Counted from the stretch's first letter, positions 49,591 to 61,500 are shown. The stretch is DNA of 64,000 nucleotides from Marthasterias glacialis (GCA_911728455.2 OU452231.1:6044963-6108962), one strand, 5' to 3'. The notes: generated from the letters alone by a model not told the origin. Translations and numbers: made by a program.

Positions 49591-50044
49591 TGCATATGAA
49601 ACAAAAATCCACATTTACTAGTTTACTTCTTATGCTATCCTTGTTAACATTTGGAATAAGGTTAATTTAGTAATAATAACAATAATCTGAAGGAGCAGCA
49701 TTCTTTAAGAACATAAATATGAAACTCCAGCACACGCAGCAAATGTTTAAATACTTCACACACATAATCAATAATCCACCCTAATACATGGGAACAATAT
49801 AAGTAGGAGGTCCTCGGTCAACACCAAAAAAAAACATGCATCTCGTCCAACACGCCATGCAAAAGATAAGGAGGATTAGTTTTGTATTTACAAAACTTAC
49901 ATTTTACGTGGATGTATTAACCTGCATCTGGATAAAGAATCATTTTTATATTTTACCCAACACTGATGTGTGGTAAGCACTGAAATATATAAATACAATA
50001 ATAATAATAACAGTAATAATAAAAATAATAATAATAATAATAAA

Positions 50045-50240
50045 GATGCGCAGTTCTTATATAGCACTTTATCACATCTGATGGGCATCTCAAAGCGCTC
50101 AGTATTTTTTCCTGCAAGGTATGCAGAGTTACATTTTAAGAAAGCTCAGTGCTTCCTGAGTACTGCAGACAAAAAAAGGCCCACAGGCAAGCCACAGAAA
50201 GCATCGAGTACACAGTGCTTATGACACATCCATGTAGGGC
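50045..50240 (+). repeat. Repeat related to the ends of 4766-5600, plus SINE tail
   Basis: GCAGTTCTTATATAGCACTT and GGTATGCAGAGTTAC match the left end of the composite at 4766. GCCCACAGGCAAG and ACACAGTGCTTATGACACA match the tail of the Glu-like SINE. Confidence 0.6.
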
Positions 50241-50344
50241 TAAACCAAGATGCAATTATTACATCTATTAAATTGTTTGCGGTACCCACTTCTAAATACA
50301 GGATTTTAAGCTCAGTGGTCTCGTGGTACCAGTGGGTTGGGTTT

Positions 50345-50990
50345 CGCAAAACTAGTCCTAACTTAGGACTAGTCCTGTAAGTTAGGACTAGTTACTTGTC
50401 CTAGCGCTTTGTGAAATCCACACCAGGGCTTGCTCAGTGGTCTAGTGGTTAAGTTAGGGCTAGCTACTTGTCCTAACTGGAGATAAGACTAGTCCTGGCG
50501 CTTTGTGAAATCCACACCAGGGCTTGCTCAGTGGTCTAGTGGTTAAGTTAGGGCTAGCTACTTGTCCTAACTGGAGATAAGACTAGTCCTGGCGCTTTGT
50601 GAAATCCACACCAGGGCTTGCTCGGTGGTCTAGTGGTTAAGTTAGGGCTAGCTACTTGTCCTAACTCGAGATAAGACTAGTCCTAGCACTTTGTGAAATC
50701 CACACCAGAGCTTGCCCGGTGGTCTAGTGGTTAAGTTAGGGCTAGCTACTTGTCCTAACTGGAGATAAGACTAGTCCTGGCGCTTTGTGAAATCCACACC
50801 AGAGCTTGCCCGGTGGTCTAGTGGTTAAGTTAGGGCTAGCTACTTGTCCTAACTGGAGATAAGACTAGTCCTGGCGCTTTGTGAAATCCACACCAGGGCT
50901 TGCTCGGTGGTCTAGTGGTTAAGTTAGGGCTAGCTACTTGTCCTAACTCGAGATAAGACCATTCCTAGCACTTTGTGAAATCCACACCAG
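50345..50990 (+). repeat. 94-bp tandem array fusing a SINE head with another repeat
   Basis: GAAATCCACACC recurs at 50413, 50507, 50601, 50695, 50789, 50883 and 50977, exactly 94 bp apart. Each unit has GGTGGTCTAGTGGTTAAG (tRNA A-box segment) joined to TTAGGGCTAGCTACTTGTCC, then TAACTGGAGATAAGACTAGT and CGCTTTGTGAAATCC. The array opens with a palindromic ACTAGTCCTAACTTAGGACT. Confidence 0.95.
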
Positions 50991-51115
50991 GGCTTGCTCT
51001 GTGATCTAGTGGTTAAGATATATGTGAGGGCTTGTGAGTGCGAATCCCACCCAGGTAGTATGCCTGTGGATTTTTTTCATGCAGGACTCGCAGTGCTTAA
51101 CACACATCGGTGTAG
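50990..51115 (+). mobile_element. tRNA-Glu-like SINE at the end of the 94-bp array
   Basis: TGATCTAGTGGTTAAGA is followed by GTGCGAATCCCACCC (B-box side) and the tail TGCCTGTGGATTTTTT and GCAGTGCTTAACACACATC. It is the intact continuation of the head repeated in the array. It ends about 80 bp from the HPDL stop. Confidence 0.8.
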
Positions 51116-51194
51116 CGTAGAACCCAAAAAATCACAACAGCTTACAATCTTGTAGAAATGCTTATATGACCTGACTGTGTATGTACGACTCGTC

Positions 51195-54100
51195 TTAGCT
51201 TTCTTCATAAGACATATAGGCCTGTACCGCTCTCCATAAAGCACTGATGTTTCCAGCTCCAAAACCTGTAGCTCCTTGCCTTTGAATAATCTCCAAGAAG
51301 AATGTATCTCGCTCAAAGATTGGCTTGGTGAAGACCTGCATCAGATACCTAGAAAAAAAATATGCACAAATTTATCACTCAATGAAACCGAGAGGTTTCT
51401 TTTAAAGTGGATGACAGACACGCATGACATTGAAATCCCTAGTTTTCAAACCCTTTGTTTTCCCTTTTGTTTACAATTCTCATGTTTAAAATAATAATTA
51501 TACTTCTATTAGTGTTTTCTATTTTTGTAATTATGTATCTTTGTATTATTGGTGCTGTTGCCCTGGTTTTGCTTAAAATAGTCTGCAAGTGCAAAGGACA
51601 GCAGCACCTTAGCGTATAGAATTTTGTTATTATTTATTATTATTGTTTTCATACCCTTGTTACCCTTGTTTTCAAACCCTTCTGATCAAATCACATAACA
51701 AAGAGCAGTACAAGACTTTCTCAACTACAGTTCGTGAAATTGCCTTCCTACGACAACCAGATATTCCAGCAGTGTTTACCCTGGCAAAAAGTATCTGAAG
51801 ACTTATCAAGGCCTTCTTCTTATTCTTCCTTCCCTTTGTTTTTTTTCCCTTGGCAAGTTGGCCCTATTGACCCATTGATGTCACACACGGCTACAGTCTG
51901 CCCGTGGTGTGCCATTTTGGGCGTCAAAATGCATGTCAAGATATGTCGAGGGTTAAACTGCACGCGCATCGCCTAAAATGGCGCAACCGAGACTTATCGT
52001 GTGTTGGCGTCAGGTGAATGGGAGACTTTGGAACGCTAGGTGGCAGCAGACTTTGATTAAATTGGCAGCAGACTTGCCAGGTAAATTTCCATTTAAATTT
52101 CCATTGTTTGCGTGGCTCTGAGCATGCGCACATTTCCGAGGACAATGGATTTACCTGGTAAGTCTGCTGCTACCTAGTGCCCTCAAAAGTCTCCCATTGA
52201 GTCAACAAGAAATACATTTTTTTATCTTTCAGTCAGGTAGACTAAGCCAGTCTATTTCTAATAGCCATCTGGCTATTAGATGGGTGATAACCACAATTTG
52301 ACCTATACAGCCAGTCTATTATTAATAATAGTGGGGATAATTACATACTTGTATTGCATAGTTGCATCTTGTTCCGTTTGCTCCTCAATGACTTTCTTCA
52401 TAGAAGTCTCCTCGCCCTCATTTTGACACCTCTCCTCATCAAGAAGAATTCCAAGATCCTTAAGGAGCTCAACATCTCGTCTGATACGGGAGATCTCGGC
52501 TAGTTTGCCCACCTGATCCAAATAACAAACCAGATTCAATCTTTTAAGTCTACAAATGTCAGGTATTTCAAAGAGGCCAAGTAGGCCTTTGCCTCTGTTG
52601 CCTCAGGCTTGGCCTTGGTGACCCTAAATTCCAGGCATATTGATCTGATTTTAACAGGTTATTCTAAAGGCATGATACATTAATGTTTTTGTGAATGAAA
52701 ACAATTGCTCATATCCTTCTGGTTTTCCAAAATCCTGTAAATTTAATCAAATTCGGTAATCAAGAAACTACTGCATAACGGTTTAGGTTTGTCAGGGATT
52801 ACATGTACCATTTGATTTTGGAAACACCGTGCAAAATGTACACTGCTCCAAAATTGATCACAAAGCCCAAGCCACAGCCGGAGCCCAAGCCGCAGCCTGA
52901 GCCCATGCCCAGGTTTGGAAAAAGCCCCTAATTTGATGACATTCTGTACAGATTTTGTGTGGTGTAATCATTGGAAACTTGACTGGATTGGAATGAAGTT
53001 AATCTCTTAAAAAAAATCCTGAAAGTATTATGTCTTTAAAAATTTCTAAATAAGTCTGAGAAAAAAGAAAACAACTTTACTCTGTCAGATTGGCAGACTT
53101 TCGGGTCAGAGTGTTTAAGTACACTTTGGTTAATCCTGGCCAGCTTGAACTGGGTTGTGTTTGTACCTTCCCCTCCCCTCCCCTCTCCCACCCCATTTCA
53201 TGTCCTTACCCAATCTACCCTCATCTCTCGTCTATTCTTCACATGTTCCTTCTTGTATTCAAACCTTCTGGTCAGGCATCTTCATTCATTCATTGCTTTT
53301 GTAGCTATTTAGCCTGTTTGCCTTCGGGTATTTCTGTTATTACCTTAAAGCCCATATTCACTTTTGGGAACACCGAAAAACAAAATGTTCACAGATTTGC
53401 ACATAACTTACATGGTATAGAGACGATGATGGTAGAAAACTACCTGTGAAATATTTCTGTCTGATGTGTTATCGTTTTCGAATAATTAGAGAAATAAGAT
53501 CCACAAATGATTTTTCGTCTCATGAGACGAAAACTCCGGCCGTTAGAATGAATACAAAAATGCTGAATGACTTTGTGTTGTTTTCTTGTAAAGGAAACAA
53601 TGAAATGAGCTGAAACTTCCGCAGGTTGATTTTATTAATTTACCAATAGTGTATAATGGCTTTAAACATGTACATGTACACTTTTTCCTGTAGCTCAACT
53701 TTTGTTTGCAAATTTTGTCCTTGTACTTTGAGATATGGCCGAATAAATAATAATAATAATAATAAAAAAGAAATAATAGACTGACCCGTGAATCATAAGC
53801 AACTCAGAAAACGTGAAAACCTAATGCGATGAAATTTTGTACGGTGTGATTACTGAAAATAGTGGATTGGAATAAATTTCCTCTATAGTTAATGATGTAT
53901 ATCGTCTTTATGTTAAAGAACAAAACAATAAATAAAAAAAAACAGGCGACTCATTGAGAAAATGTCTAAAACTGACCTGTGAGTAATAAGCAGAGGGCGG
54001 GTCTATCATGGAAAGACCCGATTGACGGAGCCTACTGACAGCCTTAAGTATATCATCAGTATGGAAACCAATGTGCTGAATACCAGCACCGTTGTGCTGT

Positions 54101-57078
54101 TTGATGAACGTTTCCACTTGATTTGGTCCTGGTTTAAAAAAAAAAAAATACATGAATAAAACTAAAAATTTATCAGATACGGAAGAAAATTGACGGTTTC
54201 TGCATATTTGGTCTGTGGTGGGTGTGAACAGTGTGCTTAGAACCAAGTAACTTTCATACAGGTCAACTTTAAAACAATGCACAAAAAATAAGCCATTTTA
54301 GTAAGAGTAGGCCTTTTTGACAGTCATCATTTATTTTGAGTTATGCACTAGCAGCGTCTGATGACGAAATTGATTCAGCATCAACTGCTGAATCTATCTC
54401 TCTCTGGCACAACTTGTGAAAAGAAAATCGTTTTTGACCTTGGCCAGGCAATGCCTCTGCAATAACAAACTTGGCCCTCGGTGGAGGCCTGTTTCTGAGA
54501 AATTGAAATTGATTCAACATCAACTGCTGAATCTATCTCTCTCTGGCACAACTTGTGAAAAAGAAAATCATTTTTGAGAACTGTGTTTAAAAGGGGGACT
54601 GTCGTCACGATCATAGCAGGCCTGTGGCTGTTCATGGTATTATGAACTCTCATCCCCAGGTAGTACTTAATAAGCAGAACAGTTCTTTTCAGAACTAAGT
54701 TGTCTCCCGAATTCCGAAATCTACTCCGCGGTAGTAGAATAACAGCAAGACAAGTTCTCACAAGAACAGTCTACTGTATATAGTTCCTGTTCCTGCACGC
54801 TTGTGCTGGCCATAGATCTGATATGGCCAGCGCATGTACGTGCAGTAACTGGGTAAGAGTTCACGTACAGCCATAGGCCTGCTACATGTTTGATCATGAG
54901 ACCAGTGTGGTACAGGTGCCATATTTCAGACATGCAAGTTGATTATTGATAATTAAAATTAATGAGAGGAAACTGTCTCGAACATTTATTATGTGTAAGA
55001 TCAAGATCTGTCACAAAAAAAGAAGTAATTCATATCAACAAACCTTGGCCAGGCAATGCCTCTGCAATAACAAACTTGGCCCTCGGTGGACAGAGACCCT
55101 TCTGATCCCCCTGACCTTGAGGTAGATCGAGGCCCATTTCTGAGCAGTGCCAATACTCCATGGCTTTCATGCGTAGACCGACATTCTTGCCTTGAACGAG
55201 AAAACCTTCAGATTCGTCTTCTTCCCTGTTGCAAAAATTTAGGGGGAAATTTTCTGATGATTGTGACTCTCAAACGATAAGAAGCGCATCAGTAACAACA
55301 CAGTTTTTTAAATTACCATAATGTACTATTAGGTTGATGTAAGAGTTAAGATACAAAAAAATTATACATATTAAGTGCCATTCAGAAAAAAACAATGTCA
55401 CAAAATTTATATATTTTTTCAAAGTTGTTTTAACCCACCCACCCCAAATTTTGATTTTAAAATATTGACAGACTATTTATATACCCTATACACTGAAGAA
55501 AAAAGTAATGCCCCAAATGAAGCAGACATTTCGAATAAATCTTCTCCCAGCTCGAGAGTTTTCAATGGCTTTTACTGGCTTCCAGAATGCAACTTTGCAG
55601 TTGAAACAGAAGAGGAAATTCACCCCATCTCCCTATCGGGCGCAGCGGTTGGCTGTCAAAAAAAGGTTGACAAATAACAATGGACAACACAGACATGACA
55701 GTAACATGGGTATTTTTTTTCCTTAAAAAGTTTGTTTTTTCTACTATTTTTTACTGAAAACTTTATTTTGATTTTCAGTTATTTCTTTTGGCCCACCCTA
55801 CCAAAATTTTGAAAAAATATCAACATTTGTAAACACTGATTATTCTAAATATCCTTTAAATTGTTTATTTTAATTTAATTTAATGTTTATTTAATTTAAT
55901 AATGTTACTTTAATTTTGAAAATCTTCTATTTGTCTCCCTAAAAAAAAATAAAAAGATAAGGAGGATCTCTGGAAATGGAAAGAACAAAGAAGCAGTTTT
56001 AACTTAAAAGAAGTTAAGAAAGTAATTTGAAGGTCTTTAAAGGTGCTATTCGGCCACACTTTCCTTAAACGTGGTACACCCAATCACCTTTGACCTTTTT
56101 GTTGCTCAAAATATTGAAGCCAAAGATGGTGATTTGTGCACATTTTGATCAACTATTTAGTGCAGTTAGTTCTAGTTAGAACCCAAAGGTCAAAGGTAAT
56201 AGTAAAATACTTAAATGCATCAGTTGTTAGGGGAAGGTGTGACACCTTTAATATAGCACCTTTAAATGTCTCTAATATGGAAGTTGTCTCGTGTACCTCA
56301 TCAGGAAAAAACGTCTCATTCCGAAACACTTCTCATACCACTCCAGTATCCGATTTGAAGATCCCATCGGACACGCAAATGTCACATGATCAATGTGGGT
56401 CAACAGGCACGGGGAATGTTTACTATCCGATTTCTCGGATCCAGATATTGCAGCTGCGATGAAACCCGGTAAGAAAACTCCACCATAGTTCGAACTATCT
56501 ACCAAGGTGTGTACAACATTTCCGACGCACGACTTGATCACAGCAATAGTCACATGACCTCCATTGATAGGATCCTTTACGACGGTTGGCCGACAAAGAA
56601 CCGTAGCACCGCTTTCTTCAGCTTTACTTAGGACTCCTGTTACGTCGCGAACTTCAAATGCCACATTAAAAACGGTGTCCTGTGTAGAGTGTTGTACTAT
56701 GCTGTTTGAACTTGCTTGGGAAGATTCTAAGAAACATTGATCTGGTAATGATTCAGAATAACTAACTTCTGATGTCCTTCCGTTTTCCTGAGAATGCTGC
56801 AAAGTGTTCTCGAGCTGACCGTCGCCGCCCGAAGTACATGTACTTGTACCTTCACTGGTCTCCGTGGACTTTTCCATCGGTGCTGCATTATTGCTCTCTG
56901 TCAATAGAAACACTATGGATCCGCTACGCACTACCCACTGCTTGAGGCTGGCCGTTTTGCGTTCGGCAAAAAGTTGAAAGTTGACATTCCGGGTGAATTT
57001 CTGTACGTACCTGGTGCCGTTCTGCACCAGAATCTGGACATGGTGAATGTGAATCATCTTTCCAGAAAATCTCAGCAT
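51195..57078 (-). CDS. HPDL: HPDL, 4-hydroxyphenylpyruvate dioxygenase-like protein, complete
   Basis: Human HPDL is a mitochondrial Fe(II) oxygenase that makes 4-hydroxymandelate for the coenzyme Q headgroup. Five exons join in phase: 57078-56297, 55225-55044, 54128-53977, 52512-52349 and 51348-51195 (TAA), giving 477 residues. The three expected metal ligands are in place: His231 in [10 protein letters not shown], His340 in GIQHIGFHT, and Glu446 in [17 protein letters not shown]. Also family-like are [26 protein letters not shown] and [12 protein letters not shown]. The 371-residue human protein is shorter: here a Ser/Glu-rich insert spans about 62-135 and an acidic insert about 398-425. 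The start could be Met1 or Met8; the N-terminus is basic but not a clear presequence by eye. HPDL is favoured over HPD itself by the [10 protein letters not shown] and C-terminal sequence. Confidence 0.94.
52015..52200. mobile_element. MITE, CAATGGGAGACTTT family, in HPDL intron 4
   Basis: AATGGGAGACTTTGGAACGC at the left and AAAAGTCTCCCATTG at the right. GCTAGGTGGCAGCAGACTT is mirrored by AAGTCTGCTGCTACCTAG. The interior has GAGCATGCGCACATTTCC. Confidence 0.8.
52860..52930 (+). mobile_element. Fragment of the GGCTTGGGCT hairpin family
   Basis: AAGCCCAAGCCACAGCCGGA and GCCCAAGCCGCAGCCTGAGC, followed by TTTGGAAAAAGCCCC, resemble one arm of the family. It lies in HPDL intron 3. Confidence 0.6.
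53340..53640 (+). repeat. Interspersed repeat with palindromic TTTCGTCTCATGAGACGAAA
   Basis: The segment starts near AAAGCCCATATTCACTTTTG and contains a perfect 20-bp palindrome at about 53513-53532. No second copy was found in this window, so the repeat call is tentative. Confidence 0.4.
54369..54590 (-). pseudogene. Decayed partial copy of HPDL exon 2 in intron 2
   Basis: Bases 54437-54500 duplicate the 3' end of the exon at 55044-55225 with its donor: ACCTTGGCCAGGCAATGCCT and the following bases to CTCGGTGGA are identical. A 40-bp segment (55091-55130 of the source) is missing before GGCCTGTTTCTGAG. The copy is flanked on both sides by ~70-bp direct repeats containing CAACTGCTGAATCTATCTCT and GGCACAACTTGTGAAAA. 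No acceptor-competent exon 5' part is present. Confidence 0.85.
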
Positions 57079-58572
57079 TTATTCAGCATTTTACAGAAAT
57101 CATTGATCTGCCCTTCCAGGCTGAGTAAGATGTACCAGTCACTCCTTCGTGCAATTACAGGTAAGCGAGGTTTCTTTCATTTACCTGCAATAACTCCATC
57201 AACAGTCTCCCCTGAGAAAAAAAGTAAAGAAAAAGGTATAAAACGTCATTATCAGACAATGGCAAAATTTATCATGCAGTGTATCATCACAGGATCAGTG
57301 ATGTTTAAACTTTAAACGTACAATGACAAAAGAATATATTTCCTTAAATGCCAACTTCAGAAATATTTTAATGTAAATTTTTTGGGCAGGCCTTTTCCTT
57401 AAATCTTAGTTCTACTGACTGCCATGACTGTACAACGTAATGAGTACTGATTGGCTGAAAGGTGCAGTACCTATGACTGCTCTAATCCGAAGACTACACA
57501 TACATCCATAAGGTCTATTGTCGATCGGTTGATTTCAACAGGTGGCACCCTGTGCTGAGGGATGATGAAATAGGAAAGGGATCATGTGTCTTGGCAGCGC
57601 AGTTGCCACTGCCCCCTTTGTCTTCCCATCATGCTTTGCGCTATTTCGTGATCGCGATCAGCAATAAACCTTATGCCTCCGCACCCCTAAGAAATGATCT
57701 ACTCACATTTTTTTATTAGTAATAATATTACTCACATTCATATTATTCAACTCAACCATTTAATATTTAGAGATACTCACGACCAAGTAACTGGGGCGCT
57801 GTACTCCTTTTCTTTAAAATGTCAACATAATGTAATCGATTTTTTTATTTATTAGTATTACTATTAATAGTACTAGTAGTACACCTGTCTGGGAGCTGAT
57901 AAAAAAGTGTAGACCCAGTAACCTGGGCGCTGTACTCCTTTTTTGAGATTTTGACATTATCTGTCAATGTCAAAATCTCAAAAAAGGAGTACAGCGCCCC
58001 AGTTACTGGGTCTAAAAAAAGTGATAACTCACTGAATTTTCAGGATGATGTTGATAACCACTGCACCGTCGGTTACGTATCCCTGCTCTAAATTTCACTA
58101 AAATAGAGAACAATTTTTGTGGTATACCATTCAGCAAGAAGTAAACTTACAATTTACATTACAATCATTGAGAGTTCTTCAAGATAAGTAAAACTGCAGT
58201 GTTACATCATGATTATGTGCCTGGTTACATCATCCACCTCATCTTCTCATCGCACCGGTGTCTTTTGCATTATAATGCCGTAACGCTCGTCTCCATGTGT
58301 TGTGCACAATATAGTCGGGTATCCTCTATCAGCTGACATTCGAACTCAAGTAAAGGAATAGGGAAATACACAATAATTTTGCTGTTTTGAGCGCCCTCTG
58401 CTGGCACTAAATTCTAACTCGGCACATGCTGGTCACACGACGAAACAGATGTGTGTAGTGGGTGTCAGTGTCAATTAAGTGGAACAGTGCTCGTTTATAA
58501 ATGTTGTTGATTTTAGAAAAGTAACTGTGAATTTTGACGAATAAACAGACAAAGTATTTTTTTTTCACTAGA
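57079..58572. other. Head-to-head intergenic region between HPDL and the PCGF gene
   Basis: The start codons are 1.5 kb apart on opposite strands, so this stretch must hold both 5' UTRs and promoters. No TATA box was assigned. It contains a ~100-bp hairpin MITE and a diverged fragment of it at about 57783-57830. TCACTAG just before the PCGF start could be an acceptor of an upstream untranslated exon. Confidence 0.5.
57912..58012. mobile_element. 101-bp hairpin MITE flanked by TA
   Basis: The arms of about 47 bp are almost perfect: GACCCAGTAACCTGGGCGCT at the left, AGCGCCCCAGTTACTGGGTC at the right, with GAGATTTTGACATT meeting AATGTCAAAATCTC around a 5-base loop. TA flanks both ends (57910-57911, 58013-58014), suggesting a Tc1/mariner-type mobiliser. 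Confidence 0.88.
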
Positions 58573-61500
58573 ATGTCTAGAAATTCTGGATCCACAACAG
58601 CATCATGGAGGTACAAGGCACTACGAGGAAGACCAAAACCAGTAAGGAATTTAGTTTCACTTAGTTAAAGTTAAACAATGTTTAAAAAAAAAAGGATTAA
58701 AAATGTATCTGTGCTCAAGCCGATTTTACCTTGGAAAGCTAAGTAATAATCTTGTATAATTTATTAACAAGAACATTTCTGAAGCAGTTTAAAACGTGCA
58801 AAAATAATCATTTACCAATGCTCTCTCGTCATGCTAGTTCATGCTAGTGACAGTGTGTACCGTAGTTGCGATAATCGTAACCCTCCATCCTTCCGACCAT
58901 CGGGAGGATGGAGGGTTACGATTATTGCAACTATGTGTACCGGTAAATGTTGGTTGCAATCGGTTGATCGATGTGCGATCAGTTGATCATGATGCTTTAT
59001 CGGTCGATCCCACTGCCACCAGTCAAACACTTTATCTTTACATTTCACAACTCTGAAGTAAAGTAAAGTATGAGATATCCCTCAGAATCGACCGATCACG
59101 CAAAGTGTTCGACCAAATCGCATAGATCGACCGATCATGCCCAATATATAAAAATTCATTGTTTATCACAGTACTTCAAATAATACCACCCTCAGATAAA
59201 ATAGACCCTTCTGGACAATCTCATTGGCCGACATTCAACCGTTGAAACTTCACGGCTATACACCGGGCCACGCTAGCTAGCTGCGTGTAATACAGACAGG
59301 GTATAGTATATTACACACGCTTGGCAGTTGGCTGTGTCCATCATGGGCCACGTTTGGATGTCATGCATTTTTATATTAATAACAACTAGGTCTGGGCTTC
59401 GCAGAAAAGTTTCAAACTCTCAAAAGTGAACCGTTTTAAAAACAACATTTTTGCTTCTTGAAAAGAAACAGGAAAACTGATCAATGCTGAGTCTGACTGC
59501 CTCTTTTTCATAAATTCACTCATTGTCACCCAAAACATCAGATTTGGCAAACTGCAGATAAATCCTATCTGACCCCCACTATTTCTTTGTCAATATATTA
59601 TAGGTTAGTTAAATAGCGTTTATAGGTTAAGTCATGTTCAACACAGCCCTATATTAATTCCGGTAATTACTTTTTATCTTTCCTCTGTGGTACACAAATT
59701 TCTTTCCTCTATGAGCCGACTACAGTACAATGCAAGCCTGGAATTACACCGAGGCCCACGAGGGCCATGGCCTCTGTTGCCCTGGTCTTGGCCTTGGTGC
59801 CCCATCAAAGGTTTCCCACAGACTTAAAAGGTTTTCCAATGGAGGTGCTTTTTGCAAAATGAAAATGGCCTTGCCCTCTCAAAGATGAAATTCTAGGCCT
59901 GCAAATGCATCCGGATGACAGTCATGGCACACAGAAAAAATTGAACCATTGTGTTGTACACAGTACACTTATTCAATACATTGATCGTAACCTTCTGGTC
60001 AATTGATTGGATTGTCAGATTGTTAAATTTGATACAAAGCAAATAAACATCACATCGGTAATTCAGTTCCTGCTGTCAATAAATGTACATTTGCCCAAAA
60101 ATATTTTAAGATCTACTTTAAAGTGTAAGAGGAGTGTAATTCTTTTTCACATTCCTCGGACAAGATTAAGGAGTGCGACTGACCTCGCACCCCTTAAAAA
60201 TGATGGTCTGCCAATTATTGGAACCTGAAAAGACTTTGGAGGTAAAAGTCATCTTGAGACTGATTCATGAACAGAAATACCCAGACAATAACTACATGTA
60301 TTTAAGTAACTGATTGTTAACTTAATGGGCCAAGATGTTTTCTTGTTAAGACATCTTAGAAATCATTTGCTCTTCTACTGATAATCACCGCCCATACAAA
60401 TAATCCCTACCCATATAAAATGATCCCATCCCATACAAATAATTTAAACTTTGACCTTTACTTTACTTTCCCCAGCTTGTCATCAGATTAACAGAAATCA
60501 ACCAGTACATCACATGCCACTTGTGCAGCGGCTACTATGTAGATGCAACAACTATCATCGAGTGCCTTCATACATGTAAGTTGACCTGACTCTGAGCGCG
60601 TCAACTTGACTCCCATTGATTTCATTAGACTGAGCAGACTTTAGTGACCAGTATTGTATTCAAGACATAGAGGCACTGCCGTGCATAGAGCAGCGTTCTC
60701 CCATAAACAGTGGTCTGCTGGCCAAATGTTAGTTAACCAGATGCCACCGGGATCCTTTCATTTTTTCCCGTCCAGCCTGACAGGATTATTTTCACAGAGT
60801 TGCCAGAATCATTATTCTTTGAGAGTACCGCTGGCACAAAGAAACCTTGACGTGACAAAGCCAAGAGAACACAAAACTTTTGTATTGCACCTTGAGTTTT
60901 GTTTTCTCTACCGAGAAAATGTCAAATTCATGCAACGTAAATTGCAAAATCTCGGCCGTGAGCCTCGGCATAGGATTGGTACTAAACCAAGAACCATGGC
61001 TGGATCCCCAGTTCACTCTGACTAACCTCCATTGAGCCAAAATACAATGAATAAACAACAATGGTGGAAGCCTCTCGATGTCTCGTAATCCTCTTCTTTG
61101 AACAAAAGGACAAAGGTCAGGTATTACACATAACCAACGCACAACAGCCAAAAATCGGCGATACATTCAAGACCGTGTTTTCTCTTTAAGTGGGTGGAAT
61201 GAAGTGTTATACGGCGTGAGTGTGCTCTGTGCACACTCAGCAGTGGAACACAATGGCGTGTTTCAATGTCACTCGTTTGCTGGATACGTGTCAGCCACCG
61301 CCTACTGGTTTAAACAACGAAGGACCGGTCAAAGTTCTCTCAAAGTGTTCCGGCTGGTTAGTTCAGTGTTGAAATATGGACTGGTGAAAAAGCAGACGAG
61401 CTAACTGGTTCCTCTGGCTAGTCAATTAAAAAGTTTAGGGCAAACCCTGTAGAGGTGCGAGACTAAAACATGACTCGGAGTAAGTTGACTACACGAACTC

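Larger units (their letters stand above)
44362..51194. other. Intergenic region between converging CCNJ and HPDL genes
   Basis: No gene was recognised. The first part (44362-46000) is AT-rich and may be the CCNJ 3' UTR; AATAAA occurs at 45327-45332. Then come fold-back repeats (46035-46545, 47552-47790), a TGACGTCA-bearing repeat (47285-47420), featureless AT-rich DNA (47800-49400), a minisatellite (49408-49590) and a SINE-rich block (50045-51115). Confidence 0.55.

Noticed and set aside
55375-55677. Open frame in HPDL intron 1, plus strand
   Set aside because: No recognisable domain, no splice context, and AT-rich flanks. Treated as chance.
58603-58641. Alternative PCGF start at the ATG of CATCATGGAGG
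   Set aside because: This frame does not match the phase of the RING exon, whereas ATG 58573 does.
60792-61166. Open frame of 124 codons, minus strand, in PCGF intron 2
   Set aside because: It lies inside a repeated segment; a similar but broken frame occurs in the second copy. No protein family was recognised.
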